Numbered from the stretch's first letter, positions 17,124-27,199 are shown. The stretch is DNA of 64,000 nucleotides from an uncultured Rhodospirillaceae bacterium (GCA_913043025.1 CAJWLM010000014.1:1-64000), one strand, 5' to 3'. The notes: generated by a model from the sequence alone, not told the origin. Numbers and translations: made by a program.

Positions 17124-17388
17124 TTTACACCTAATACCGAGGCCTGATACATATTAAAATAATAAAGAACTTTGTGAAAATAATATTTTTAAATTACTTC
17201 ATTTATTCGTAATTTATAACACAAAATATTAAACATAATATTGATGAATATTATAAAATAATATAAAATATGTAATAAATATGTTTTTTTAATTACATTA
17301 AACAAATAATATTCATTTTTTATCTCATGATTTCGACGATTATTATTTATACGGGATTTTGAAATGATTTCGACGACATTACCGAGAT
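17124..17388. other. Extremely A+T-rich upstream region of the hydantoinase gene
   Basis: The 265 bases before the fused hydantoinase are dominated by A and T, especially 17150-17325, and carry no plausible coding frame. Such DNA is typical of bent or nucleoid-protein-bound promoter regions. Two 13-base direct repeats lie at its downstream edge. Confidence 0.5.
17327..17376 (+). repeat. Direct repeat pair ATGATTTCGACGA
   Basis: Identical 13-base copies occupy 17327-17339 and 17364-17376, 37 bases apart start to start, immediately ahead of the hydantoinase start. They might be tandem regulator sites. The second copy's ATG opens only a ten-codon frame. Confidence 0.5.
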
Positions 17389-20300
17389 TTGGGTAGACAA
17401 TTGGCAGAAAAATATTCAGGGGCAGTGCCATTCAATCAAAAAGGTTGGCGCTTTTGGATAGACCGAGGCGGTACATTTACGGATGTTGTAGCCTGTCATC
17501 CTAACGGAACGGTAACTACAGAAAAACTTCTTTCAAGTAATCCCAGCAAATATGAAGATCCTGCGGAGGAAGGTATACGTCGAGCATTGAATGTTAATTC
17601 AGAAACAACGCTAAGTGGGGAGGTAATCAGAGACGTACGTATAGGCACAACTATCGCAACAAATGCTCTTTTAGAGCGAAAAGGTACACGTACACTATTA
17701 TTGGTTACAAAGGGTTTCAAAGACGCTCTCCGCATAGGGTATCAATCACGCCCTGGGCTTTTCGACCTTAATATTAGGCTTCCAGAAGTTCTATATGATC
17801 AGGTAAAAGAGGTCAATGAGCGGATCTCAGCGAAAGGAACCGTATTACAAAAGCTAGATTATAATAGTACGCGTACATCTCTTGAGATGGGGTATGACTG
17901 CGGTTTTCGTTCGGTTGCAATACTTTTTATGCATGGATACCAGTATAGTGATCACGAAGCGTATGCTGCGGAGATTGCCGCTGAGATCGGATTCAAGCAA
18001 ATTTCGACAAGCCATGAAACTAGCCCGTTGATCAAGTTTGTAGGACGCGGGGACACTACAGTGGCTGATGCATACCTTACTCCAAGCCTTCGTGATTATG
18101 TAGATCGAATTACAAACAAGCTGGGCGATTTACCACTCTACTTTATGCAGTCGCATGGAGGGCTTACGGAGGGGCGGCGGTTCCAGGGTAAGGACGCAAT
18201 TCTATCCGGGCCAGCTGCGGGGGTTATTGGTGCGGTCTCGGTCATGAAGGCAGCTGGTCTCAATCGAATAATCAGTTTTGATATGGGGGGCACATCCACT
18301 GATGTGGCGCATTACGCTGGCGAATATGAGCGAACGTTGGAGACAATCGTAGATGGAATTCGCATTCGCGCGCCAATGATGCAAATCCATACTATTGCGG
18401 CTGGCGGTGGTTCAATCTGTTCTTTTGAGGGTGGACGTTATCGTGTTGGTCCTGCTTCCGCCGGTGCCGAGCCGGGACCGGCTTGTTACCGCAAAAACGG
18501 ACCACTTACTGTTACTGATTGTAATTTGATATTGGGCAAGTTGCAGCCGGATTTCTTTCCTAAAGTATTTGGCCCGAAACAGGATCAATCTTTGGACGCA
18601 AATATTGTGGCAAGAAAATTTCACAAATTATCAGAAGAAATTAAATCAAATAATGGAGATAAACGCACCCCAACCGAAGTGGCAGAGGGTTTTCTTCGAA
18701 TAGCAGTTGATAATATGGCGAATGGAATCAAGAAGGTTTCTGTTCAAAAGGGGCATGATATTACGGAATATGCCCTATGTTCATTTGGCGGAGCTGGAGG
18801 ACAGCACGCATGCTTGGTGGCTGATGCTCTTGGAGTGGAAGAAATTTTGGTTCATCCCTTAGCCGGTGTGCTTTCGGCCTATGGGATAGGCCTTGCCCGA
18901 CTAAGAGTGCTTAGACAAGAAACTCTCGAGATTGGGCTTAAAAATGAGCAAATGGCTTGTATTAGAAAACGTCTTAATCGTCTCTCAGCTGCTGCCAAAT
19001 CTGATTTGGTAAAACAAGGTGTGTTAGGGGCGAACGTTATTATCAAGAAACGCCTATATCTTAAATATGCTGGAACAGATATTGCTGAACCAGTCAAATT
19101 TTCACAAATTAATGTAATGAGGACGGAATTTGAAGCTGTACACCGAAAACGTTACGGCTTCACGACACCCAAAAAGGAATTGATTGCTGAAACTTTGGAA
19201 GCGGAAGTAATTGCGAGATCTGAAACGCCAGTCAAGTGGGCAACTGACAATAAGCCTTGTGCCGCGAAAGCTGTGGCATTGAGACCAGTCATTTTTGATG
19301 GATTGAAATACAAAACCTCAGTTTATCGATTTGAAGATTTAACGCCTGGAGTGAGGTTAGATGGGCCCGCAATTATTGCGGGGCAGCTGGCAACAACGGT
19401 TGTAGAGCCAGGCTGGCAGCTGCGAGTGGTGGAAGATGGGGCCATTAGGCTTCGGCGGGTCACGCCCCTCAGAACAAAGAGCTCTATCGGAACTAAATGT
19501 GACCCTGTAATGCTCGAGATTTTCAACAACCTTTTTATTTCAATAGCAGAACAAATGGGATTTACGCTTCAAAATACAGCTTCGTCTGTTAACATAAAGG
19601 AGAGGCTTGATTTTTCTTGTGCGCTTTTTGACGCCGAGGGCCACTTAATCGCGAACGCACCGCATGTACCCGTTCACTTGGGATCAATGAGCGAGAGTGT
19701 CCGTTCTGTAATATCGAACAAAAAAGAAGCAATTATGCCTGGTGATGTATTTGCTCTGAATGCGCCATACAATGGCGGTACACATCTTCCAGATGTCACT
19801 GTCATAACACCGGTATTTGATAGTTCAAGATCTGAAATACTATTTTACTTGGGTAGCCGCGGCCATCAAGCGGATATCGGAGGTATTACGCCAGGCTCTA
19901 TGCCTCCGGTTAGCCGGAGCATTGTCGAAGAGGGGGTCGTAATTGATAATTTCAAGATTGTAAATTGTGGTTCTTTTCAAGAACAAGAGTTTCGTAGTTT
20001 GTTAGGTCGTGGGAAATATCCGGCACGAAATCCAGACCGAAACATAGCTGATATCAAAGCTCAGATTGCCGCAAATGAAACGGGAGTTTCAGAGGTTGGG
20101 CGCATGATAGATCATTTTGGCCTTGCTACAGTCCAAGCTTATATGACTCACGTGCAAATGAATGCTGAGGAAGCAGTCAGAAAACTAATAAATATTCTTG
20201 AGCCTGGTGAATTTGTATGCGCGTTAGATAACAACTCTGCAGTGAAAGTATGCGTAACAGTGGACCGTGACGCACGTACGGCGCAAATTGATTTTACTGG

Positions 20301-21039
20301 AACCAGTGGGCAGTGTAGTACGAATTTTAATGCTCCTCTGTCGGTTTGCCGAGCTTCGGTGCTTTATGTGTTTAGGACATTGGTATCTTCTGAAATTCCC
20401 ATGAACGAGGGCTGTTTAAAGCCATTGAAATTGATAGTCCCTGAGGGGTCAATGCTTAACCCTCGATATCCAGCGGCTGTGGTTGCTGGTAACGTTGAGA
20501 CTTCACAAGCTATAACTGATGCTCTTTATGGTGCCCTTGGCATAATGGCCGCTGCTCAGGGAACTATGAATAATATCACATTCGGAAATGAGCGTTATCA
20601 ATACTACGAAACCATATGTGGCGGTTCAGGTGCAGGGGTATTTCGTGGGGTTGGGTTCAATGGTGCCGATGCGGTGCAGACTCATATGACAAACTCTAGA
20701 CTTACTGATCCGGAGGTGTTGGAATCTCGTTTTCCGGTATTGCTAGAAAAGTTTGAAATCCGTGATGGATCAGGTGGGGCTGGGAAATGGCGCGGTGGGA
20801 ATGGAGTACGTCGCAGACTTCGATTTGAGGAATCCATGACGCTCTCTATTTTATCAGGACGGCGCAAAATTGCCCCGCATGGCCAAGCGGGGGGATGCTC
20901 TGGTAAATTAGGACGAAATTGGATTGAACATGTTGATGGTACTCGCAAGAGTTTGCCGGGTTGCGTCAGTATCGATGTATCACCTGGCGATGTGTTTGAG
21001 GTCGAGACACCTGGGGGCGGGGGCTTTGGGAAAAAATAG
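17389..21039 (+). CDS. Fused hydantoinase A/B protein, 5-oxoprolinase family
   Basis: The 1216-residue protein joins a HyuA-type ATPase half (about 1-690) to a HyuB-type half (about 700-1216), the layout of ATP-dependent 5-oxoprolinase. The N-terminus has 'FWIDRGGTFTDVVA', followed by 'GTTIATNALLERKG' and the second actin-like phosphate loop 'SFDMGGTSTDVA'. The B half has 'APYNGGTHLPDVTV' and ends with 'GDVFEVETPGGGGFGKK'. The predicted reaction is ATP-driven ring opening of 5-oxoproline, hydantoin or a related lactam; the substrate cannot be fixed. The start is uncertain: the frame opens after a stop at 17365 and offers only TTG codons (17389, 17401) before the conserved region. It is a lone gene, followed by the DUF6134-like gene. 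Confidence 0.88.
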   Translation: MGRQLAEKYSGAVPFNQKGWRFWIDRGGTFTDVVACHPNGTVTTEKLLSSNPSKYEDPAEEGIRRALNVNSETTLSGEVIRDVRIGTTIATNALLERKGTRTLLLVTKGFKDALRIGYQSRPGLFDLNIRLPEVLYDQVKEVNERISAKGTVLQKLDYNSTRTSLEMGYDCGFRSVAILFMHGYQYSDHEAYAAEIAAEIGFKQISTSHETSPLIKFVGRGDTTVADAYLTPSLRDYVDRITNKLGDLPLYFMQSHGGLTEGRRFQGKDAILSGPAAGVIGAVSVMKAAGLNRIISFDMGGTSTDVAHYAGEYERTLETIVDGIRIRAPMMQIHTIAAGGGSICSFEGGRYRVGPASAGAEPGPACYRKNGPLTVTDCNLILGKLQPDFFPKVFGPKQDQSLDANIVARKFHKLSEEIKSNNGDKRTPTEVAEGFLRIAVDNMANGIKKVSVQKGHDITEYALCSFGGAGGQHACLVADALGVEEILVHPLAGVLSAYGIGLARLRVLRQETLEIGLKNEQMACIRKRLNRLSAAAKSDLVKQGVLGANVIIKKRLYLKYAGTDIAEPVKFSQINVMRTEFEAVHRKRYGFTTPKKELIAETLEAEVIARSETPVKWATDNKPCAAKAVALRPVIFDGLKYKTSVYRFEDLTPGVRLDGPAIIAGQLATTVVEPGWQLRVVEDGAIRLRRVTPLRTKSSIGTKCDPVMLEIFNNLFISIAEQMGFTLQNTASSVNIKERLDFSCALFDAEGHLIANAPHVPVHLGSMSESVRSVISNKKEAIMPGDVFALNAPYNGGTHLPDVTVITPVFDSSRSEILFYLGSRGHQADIGGITPGSMPPVSRSIVEEGVVIDNFKIVNCGSFQEQEFRSLLGRGKYPARNPDRNIADIKAQIAANETGVSEVGRMIDHFGLATVQAYMTHVQMNAEEAVRKLINILEPGEFVCALDNNSAVKVCVTVDRDARTAQIDFTGTSGQCSTNFNAPLSVCRASVLYVFRTLVSSEIPMNEGCLKPLKLIVPEGSMLNPRYPAAVVAGNVETSQAITDALYGALGIMAAAQGTMNNITFGNERYQYYETICGGSGAGVFRGVGFNGADAVQTHMTNSRLTDPEVLESRFPVLLEKFEIRDGSGGAGKWRGGNGVRRRLRFEESMTLSILSGRRKIAPHGQAGGCSGKLGRNWIEHVDGTRKSLPGCVSIDVSPGDVFEVETPGGGGFGKK

Positions 21040-21112
21040 TCCTCATTTCTCTAATTATCAAACTCATATCATTTGTATTTAAGATTTGCGTGATAACAAA
21101 AAAAATTTGATC

Positions 21113-21772
21113 ATGTTTCCTCGTCTTCTCATTCTAATACTTTCAATGCTGGTTTGGGCTTCTGCGTCGCTTGGTGACTCAACGTTCCTAAGTGTTCCAA
21201 AGTTGGGCAGTTCTAATTTCAACATTGTTCGAAATGGCAAAGTCCTCGGCCACCATAGATTTAAGTTTATTACACATCGGCAACGTCTCGAAGTAGAGGT
21301 AAGTGCAGAAATTGAATATCGTCTGTTCTCTATTCCCCTATATACCCATAGCCACTTAGCGATGGAGGTCTGGCAGGATGGGCGTTTGATATCTATGAAG
21401 GCTACCACAAATGATAATGGTGAGAGATTAGCTCTCTCTGTTCAGGTGTTAAATAACACGCTTTTAATTGACAGTTCTCAAGGTCGAGAAAAAGTACCCG
21501 GAACAGCGCTGCCCGCGAGTTTTTGGAGTGCGGCGATGTTAAATTCTGAGACGCTGTTCAGCACTCTCCGCGGCGGTATTCTACCCATAGAGGTCGAATA
21601 TATCGGCGATGAAATTATAAAGGTAAAAGGTGAACCTCGTCCCACGAAGCATTATAGGATGACAGGAGGCGTCGAGCGCGATCTTTGGTTTGATAGCTCG
21701 GATAACATGTCGCTGGTTTACCTCAAATTCGAGGCAAAAGACGGTTCCACTGTGGAATACCAGCTCAAGTGA
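21113..21772 (+). CDS. Exported DUF6134-like protein
   Basis: From the ATG at 21113 the protein has 219 residues and opens with a signal peptide (MFPRLLILILSMLVWASASLGD). The rest looks like a beta-rich periplasmic domain: 'FNIVRNGKVLGHHRF' , 'SHLAMEVWQDGRLISMKATTNDNG' and 'LWFDSSDNMSLVYLKF'. I recognise this pattern from the DUF6134 family, whose function is unknown. I prefer this ATG to an upstream TTG at 21086 because it starts the signal peptide cleanly. Confidence 0.75.
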   Translation: MFPRLLILILSMLVWASASLGDSTFLSVPKLGSSNFNIVRNGKVLGHHRFKFITHRQRLEVEVSAEIEYRLFSIPLYTHSHLAMEVWQDGRLISMKATTNDNGERLALSVQVLNNTLLIDSSQGREKVPGTALPASFWSAAMLNSETLFSTLRGGILPIEVEYIGDEIIKVKGEPRPTKHYRMTGGVERDLWFDSSDNMSLVYLKFEAKDGSTVEYQLK

Positions 21773-21872
21773 GGGCGAAGGCTGCTAGGAATAATCCACG
21801 GGCACAGTCGTTTCCCAAGCCTCGAAAAGTCGCGCGTATTTGATCACATGTTATCGTTATTCTTAGATAATC

Positions 21873-23081
21873 CTAACTCTTGCGGTATATTAATAACGGA
21901 GCTGAGTAGTGCCCTGAACTATCCGTCTCTAGCAGCCGGTAGTACCGATTTTTTTCCACGGCTTTAAAGGGCATTCGTTCGAGAACAAAGTTCAATTCGG
22001 TGTTAGCCATTGCCTCTATGTTTTCAAATTGCACCATCATTTGGAAAAACGTAAAAACTCCACCCTTTTTAAGAAGATCATAGGATTCGCGGAGAAATGG
22101 TATCATCGGAGGCATTAAGGTGTCGAAATATATACCATCAAAAGGGCCTATATCGCCAATAGCATCCTGCCAACGTTTTGCTACTATATTTATCCCATTT
22201 TTATCGCGGGCCCAAGCTCTCGCCTTACGAACCACTTGGGGGTGAGCCTCAATTATTGTGTGCGTCGATACGTCGTAAGCCTGAATGGCTGTATCGATAA
22301 TCGCCATCCCGAAACCCACATTTAGGACATCGCCGCCGTTCATGGTGATCATTTCCGCTGAGCGCTCCATGATAGGGCGCTCCCATTCCATCATGACTTC
22401 GAACCCGTCCGGTAATAGTATTTCACTATCAGTAAATGTTAGATTTGTTTTTAAATATGACTGTTCCGATATTTCATCTCCTTCGTAATCAGGCGCGTGG
22501 GCCATTACGGTTCTATGCATAGAAACGGCATTATTTAAATTTCCCGGGCAATGGATCGTTGCGCCGACATTGTGGAATACCTCCTGAAGATCGTGCGGTA
22601 TTTTGGTGGCTTTCGCGAATGCTGTATCGGCTTCGGAATATTGTCCTTTTTTCATAAGAACTTCGCCAATATTTCGGTGGCATTCACGTAAGATCGGGAT
22701 CGCGTCGATTGCGTCACGGTATGACGCAATGGCAGAATTTAAGGCACTCATATCCTTAAATTCTGTTTTAGAATCGAAATGAGGTACTTCATAGGCGATG
22801 ATTGTCTCACCTAATTCTTTATGAACTGAAGATATATCAGGCGATAGTGAGATGACTTTTATGAATTTTTCGATTGCGCGGTCAGCTTTCCCATTTTCTA
22901 AAAATAAGACAGCGAGGTTGAAATGGGCTTCCGAGCATGTTGGATCCTCGAGCGCAGCCTTACAGAAAGACGCTTCTGCACTTTCAAAACGACCAGCTTC
23001 AGCATGGAGCGCTCCCATCTGTAGATTTCTCATCATTCTTTTATTTTTTTTGCTCATCGGCGGCTTTTCGTTCAAACACAT
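21873..23081 (-). CDS. TPR protein with C-terminal guanidinoacetate/arginine methyltransferase-like domain
   Basis: The 402-residue protein has about four to five TPR units in residues 15-200 and a SAM-dependent methyltransferase domain in about 220-400. The domain's features are those of the GAMT/RMT2 group: 'MMEWERPIMERSAEMI', the SAM loop 'DVLNVGFGMAIIDTA', 'IIEAHPQVVRKAR' and 'FDGIYFDTLMPP'. Substrates in that group are small guanidino compounds or protein arginines; which applies here is unknown. It is divergent from the FAD-linked dehydrogenase, with 35 bases between start codons. Start choice is between the ATG at 23081 and one eight codons later. Confidence 0.78.
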   Translation of the reverse strand: MCLNEKPPMSKKNKRMMRNLQMGALHAEAGRFESAEASFCKAALEDPTCSEAHFNLAVLFLENGKADRAIEKFIKVISLSPDISSVHKELGETIIAYEVPHFDSKTEFKDMSALNSAIASYRDAIDAIPILRECHRNIGEVLMKKGQYSEADTAFAKATKIPHDLQEVFHNVGATIHCPGNLNNAVSMHRTVMAHAPDYEGDEISEQSYLKTNLTFTDSEILLPDGFEVMMEWERPIMERSAEMITMNGGDVLNVGFGMAIIDTAIQAYDVSTHTIIEAHPQVVRKARAWARDKNGINIVAKRWQDAIGDIGPFDGIYFDTLMPPMIPFLRESYDLLKKGGVFTFFQMMVQFENIEAMANTELNFVLERMPFKAVEKNRYYRLLETDSSGHYSAPLLIYRKS

Positions 23082-23116
23082 TGCTCTGTCAAGTCACAGA
23101 GGATAATTTAGGTGCT

Positions 23117-24511
23117 ATGATAATTCAAAGCAAAGCTCGCTTTCAGCCTGTTTTAGAAGATGCGCTGCGCGCACTTCTGGGCAACCGTTTCTCAACAGCA
23201 CCCGCTGTCCGTGAGCACCATGGTAAGTGCGAGGGACACCATACAACCCAACCACCAGACGCAGTCTGTTTTGCTAACAGTACGGAAGAGGTGTCTGAAA
23301 TTGTGAAACTCTGTGCCGAAAATAATGTTCCTATTATACCTTACGGAACAGGTACGTCCTTAGAAGGACACGTTCAAGCTGTTAGAGGCGGTGTCTCGAT
23401 TGCTTTGACCCCTATGAATAAGATACTTACTGTAAATATCGAAGACTCAGACTGCCGTGTTCAGGCGGGAGTCACTCGCAAGCAGTTGAATACGCATCTT
23501 CGTGATACCGGGCTTTTTTTTCCGATTGATCCTGGCGCTGATGCTTCAATAGGAGGCATGAGTGCAACTCGAGCAAGCGGCACTAATGCTGTCCGATATG
23601 GAACTATGCGAGAGAATGTGCTCGGGCTAACAGTAGTGTTGCCTGACGGGCGAATAATCAAGACAGGTGGGAGGGCAAAGAAGTCTGCTGCCGGTTATGA
23701 CCTGACTCGGCTTTACATCGGTTCGGAAGGTACCCTCGGTGTGATCACTGAAGTTCAACTTCGTCTCTTCGGAATACCTCAAAACACTTCAGTTGCAGTC
23801 TGTCAGTACCCAAATCTCGAAGCTGCGTTAAATACGGTTATTTGCACTATTCAAAATTGTATTCCAGTAGCACGTATTGAGCTCTTAGATGAGATCCAAA
23901 TGGATGCTTGCATTAAATATTCCAAGTTAAAGGGATTTTCTGCCAGCCCGACTTTATTCTTCGAATTTCATGGCACTGAAAAATCGGTGGTAGAGCAGGC
24001 TGAAATGGTTGGCACGATTTCTGGAGAACTTGAGGGTAAAGCCTTTAAATGGGCTTCAAAAGCTGAGGAACGTAATCAATTATGGCAAGCACGGCACGAT
24101 GCGTATTATGCCAGCCTGGCATTACAGCCAGGTAAAAAGGCACTTACTACCGATGCATGTGTGCCAATTTCGCGTCTTGCAGATTGTATAGTTGAAACCC
24201 GCGCGGACATTAAAAAGTATAAACTCACTGTCCCGATTGTTAGCCATGCGGGTGATGGAAACTTTCACCTAATAATCCTATACGATCCAAACGATGCAGG
24301 CGAAATTGCTCGGGCCCATGCTATCAATGCAAGGTTAATCCGTCGGACACTAGCCATGGGTGGTACTTGTTCAGGCGAACACGGAGTTGGCTTGGGCAAA
24401 ATGCCTTACTTGCTTGATGAACACGGCGAGAGTTTAACAATTATGCGAACTCTAAAGCATGCTCTTGACCCCAACAATATTATGAACCCGGGAAAGATGT
24501 TTGATTCTTAG
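23117..24511 (+). CDS. FAD-linked 2-hydroxy acid dehydrogenase, GlcD / D-lactate dehydrogenase type
   Basis: The 464-residue protein has an N-terminal PCMH-type FAD domain ('VPIIPYGTGTSLEGHV' and 'RASGTNAVRYGTM') and a C-terminal FAD-oxidase_C domain with 'SHAGDGNFHLII' and 'GGTCSGEHGVGLGKM'. It should oxidise a D-2-hydroxy acid such as D-lactate, glycolate or 2-hydroxyglutarate, passing electrons to a quinone or cytochrome. I use the ATG at 23117 because the open frame upstream to 22937 overlaps the divergent TPR-methyltransferase and has no family match. Its stop overlaps the stop of the convergent amidase gene. Confidence 0.9.
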   Translation: MIIQSKARFQPVLEDALRALLGNRFSTAPAVREHHGKCEGHHTTQPPDAVCFANSTEEVSEIVKLCAENNVPIIPYGTGTSLEGHVQAVRGGVSIALTPMNKILTVNIEDSDCRVQAGVTRKQLNTHLRDTGLFFPIDPGADASIGGMSATRASGTNAVRYGTMRENVLGLTVVLPDGRIIKTGGRAKKSAAGYDLTRLYIGSEGTLGVITEVQLRLFGIPQNTSVAVCQYPNLEAALNTVICTIQNCIPVARIELLDEIQMDACIKYSKLKGFSASPTLFFEFHGTEKSVVEQAEMVGTISGELEGKAFKWASKAEERNQLWQARHDAYYASLALQPGKKALTTDACVPISRLADCIVETRADIKKYKLTVPIVSHAGDGNFHLIILYDPNDAGEIARAHAINARLIRRTLAMGGTCSGEHGVGLGKMPYLLDEHGESLTIMRTLKHALDPNNIMNPGKMFDS

Positions 24512-25911
24512 GTGAGTAACGCTTGGGTGACCCATTTCGCGTGAAGTGCAAGAGCTTTGTCATTGTCAGGGAAACCCATCAACTGAATGCCCGTTGGCAA
24601 CCCGTCGATATTTAGCAAAGGAAGCGTAAAACATGGCGCCGCAGTGAGGGTCCACGCAATTTGAAAGGAACGATTGCCGGTATTCTGTAGACCAAGAGGT
24701 GCAGGTCCAGCAGCGGTGAGCGTTATAAACCCATCACATTTTTTCCGAAGGTAACTGATTTTTTGGCGAATCTTTTTTCGCTGATCAATAGCTTCGCAAT
24801 ATTCGAGGTGCGTTATATTTTTTGCATCTTCGATACTCTTCCGAAGTTCTTGGCTCAGTTTCTCCTTCCATTGTTCATAATAATGTTCGAAGGGCCATCG
24901 ACGCTCGTACTGAGTGATGGTGCGCGCAATCGGGCTGACGCCTTTGAGGAGCCTCTCGAGTTCCGCTACGTGTGAGTCTTTTCGGTTGTCAATAATCTCT
25001 ATATCGGATTCCCCAAGCTTCAGAAGAAGATCTTCAAAGCAATCTCGGGTTGTTTCTTCAACCTCGGCCCAACCATCTGTATACAGCCGAATAAGACGTG
25101 ATGGTTTTATACCAGCCCCGAGTTTTTCCGGCCCACTTATTCCGGAATGGGGTGCAGTTCCGCCAACAGTTTCGGCGATTTTGTGAGCAACACGCCAGCA
25201 ATCTTCAACGCTCCCAGCTATGGTCCCAAGTGTATCATGAGTAATAGAGATGGGATGAATACCACCCATATTAAGTGAGGCATGAGTTGGCTTGAACCCA
25301 AAAGCCCCACAGTAGGCAGCAGGGCGCACCACAGAACCGGCGGTTTGCGTGCCTAACCCGGCAGGCACCATGCCACATCCCACTGCTGCTGCTGTTCCAC
25401 TCGATGATCCTCCAGGTGTTCGAGCATAGTCGAACGGATTTTTGGTGGGGCCAGCCGCACCGGTCGCGAACTCGGTTGTTACAGTCTTACCCAGTATGAC
25501 AGCCCCGCTCCGCCTCAAAGCATACACGGCCGCAGCATCGCTCATAGATTGCCAACCTTTGTAAATGCCGCTATTCATTTGTGTAGGCATGTCAATGGTT
25601 TCGATAATATCTTTGATAGCCATGGGGCAGCCATCAAGCAAAGAGCGTGGTCGGCCCGTTTTATATCTTTCAGTGGCTGCGTCGGCTGCCGTGCGCGCAT
25701 TTTCTCTAGCTAGGCAAACCCAAGCGGCAACCTTCGGTTCCTTTTTTTCAATCACATCAAGGCATCTCTCAAGATAGTCGCGCGGTGTATCTATGCAATC
25801 AAGGAAGTCTGGGACTGCCTTATGAAATTGAAGCATCAATGGCTTTTGCGGATTGTATTTTGGCGCTTTTGTACTTTCCATAAATGGGGTTACTCCTTGA
25901 GTTGCTTTCAA
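24508..25911 (-). CDS. Amidase signature family hydrolase
   Basis: The 467-residue protein carries the Ser-cisSer-Lys machinery of this family: Lys in 'PMAIKDIIET' (about residue 99), and the serine-rich loop 'TPGGSSSGTAAAVGCGM' (about residues 171-187). It hydrolyses an amide; the family spans GatA, fatty-acid amidases and many catabolic amidases. No gatB or gatC lies nearby and the C-terminal part is unlike GatA, so a catabolic role is more likely. The neighbouring FAD dehydrogenase, CoA-transferase and crotonase suggest organic acid or amide catabolism. Confidence 0.85.
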   Translation of the reverse strand: MKATQGVTPFMESTKAPKYNPQKPLMLQFHKAVPDFLDCIDTPRDYLERCLDVIEKKEPKVAAWVCLARENARTAADAATERYKTGRPRSLLDGCPMAIKDIIETIDMPTQMNSGIYKGWQSMSDAAAVYALRRSGAVILGKTVTTEFATGAAGPTKNPFDYARTPGGSSSGTAAAVGCGMVPAGLGTQTAGSVVRPAAYCGAFGFKPTHASLNMGGIHPISITHDTLGTIAGSVEDCWRVAHKIAETVGGTAPHSGISGPEKLGAGIKPSRLIRLYTDGWAEVEETTRDCFEDLLLKLGESDIEIIDNRKDSHVAELERLLKGVSPIARTITQYERRWPFEHYYEQWKEKLSQELRKSIEDAKNITHLEYCEAIDQRKKIRQKISYLRKKCDGFITLTAAGPAPLGLQNTGNRSFQIAWTLTAAPCFTLPLLNIDGLPTGIQLMGFPDNDKALALHAKWVTQALLT

Positions 25912-26002
25912 ATGAACGTTTTCTTGTTATAACCGGCAATAATATCAAAAAATGTCGGTTCGAAACTATCGTTCCAGTTTTGATGACTTATAGGAGAATG
26001 TA

Positions 26003-27199
26003 ATGTCTGAATACAGTTTACCGTTCGCTGGTGTAAAGGTTCTGGACCTGACTGCTCATCGCGCTGGCCCCACTTCCGTACGTTTATTATCTGATTGGGG
26101 TGCTGACACTATAAAAATTGAACAACCCGAAGCAATCAGCAAAGACAAGGGTAGCATTTTGGGTGCTAGGAACGGATTTGATCTACAAAACCTGCACCGT
26201 AATAAACGGAGTATGACCATCGATCTAAAGAATCCCGATGGGCTCAAATTATTTTATGATTTGGTGAAGGTCTCTGACGTTGTTGTTGAGAACTTTCGGT
26301 CACAAACAAAACATCGCCTCAAGGTTGATTATGAAAGCTGTGCAAAGATAAATCCACAAATTGTGTATGGCTCGTTGTCTGGGTTTGGGCAAGATGGCCC
26401 GTATGATAATCGTCCTGGTGTGGATCAGATTTTGCAGGGCATGGGTGGGTTAATGTCAGTCACCGGCATTCCTGGACAGGGACCCGTGAGGGTGGGCATT
26501 CCTATTTGCGACCTGACATCGGGTATGTTCCTCGGATTTGGGTTAGCTTCTGCTTTGTTCGAGCGTGAACGTTCGGGTAAGGGTCAATGGGTACAGACTT
26601 CGCTTTTGCAGGCAATTATCGCGATGATGGATTTTCAGGCAGCGCGTGTCTTAAAAGATGGCGATATTCCCAAACAAATGGGTAATGACCATCCCACGTC
26701 AGTACCCACAGGTGTGTTTGAGACTAAAGATGGTCACATTAACATTGCAGCATCTGGTGGTGTTCTGTACGAACGCTTTTGCAAGGCTATTAAGCGAGAG
26801 GATCTGATAGAGGACCCGCGGTTTAATGGGTTTCAGGAGAGATCCGATAATCGGGATGCTCTAAGAGTAGAAATAGAGGGGGAAACACGCAAACAGACAT
26901 CGAAACATTGGGTAGATATGATGCAAGAGATTGGCGTTCCATGTGGCCCTATATACAACATGGGTGACGTCTTTGAGGATCCACAGGTCAAGCATTTAGG
27001 AATGGCATGGTCGATGCAAGGTGGGTCAGCTGGCGATTTTCCGGTAGTTCGTACCCCAATTGTCATGAGTAGGACTAACGTTGAGGATTATGTCCGAAAG
27101 CCGACGCCCGACTTAGGCCAACATACTGACGAGGTCCTGAAAGAATTGGGGTTTGGCGATGACCAAATCAAAGAATTTCATGAACGCAACATTGTATGA
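26003..27199 (+). CDS. Class III CoA-transferase (CaiB/BaiF family)
   Basis: The 398-residue protein begins 'FAGVKVLDLTAHRAGP' and contains 'EQPEAISKDKG' and 'DQILQGMGGLMSVTG'. The expected catalytic aspartate is Asp170 in 'PICDLTSGMF', equivalent to Asp169 of formyl-CoA transferase. It should move CoA between a thioester and a free carboxylate. An AGGAG ribosome binding site lies ahead of the ATG. The crotonase gene follows 47 bases later, so a two-gene operon that activates an acid and then processes the enoyl- or acyl-CoA is likely. The substrate is unknown. Confidence 0.9.
   Translation: MSEYSLPFAGVKVLDLTAHRAGPTSVRLLSDWGADTIKIEQPEAISKDKGSILGARNGFDLQNLHRNKRSMTIDLKNPDGLKLFYDLVKVSDVVVENFRSQTKHRLKVDYESCAKINPQIVYGSLSGFGQDGPYDNRPGVDQILQGMGGLMSVTGIPGQGPVRVGIPICDLTSGMFLGFGLASALFERERSGKGQWVQTSLLQAIIAMMDFQAARVLKDGDIPKQMGNDHPTSVPTGVFETKDGHINIAASGGVLYERFCKAIKREDLIEDPRFNGFQERSDNRDALRVEIEGETRKQTSKHWVDMMQEIGVPCGPIYNMGDVFEDPQVKHLGMAWSMQGGSAGDFPVVRTPIVMSRTNVEDYVRKPTPDLGQHTDEVLKELGFGDDQIKEFHERNIV

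Noticed and set aside
22937-23116. 60-residue N-terminal extension of the FAD-linked dehydrogenase
   Set aside because: It overlaps the divergent TPR-methyltransferase coding region and has no family similarity.
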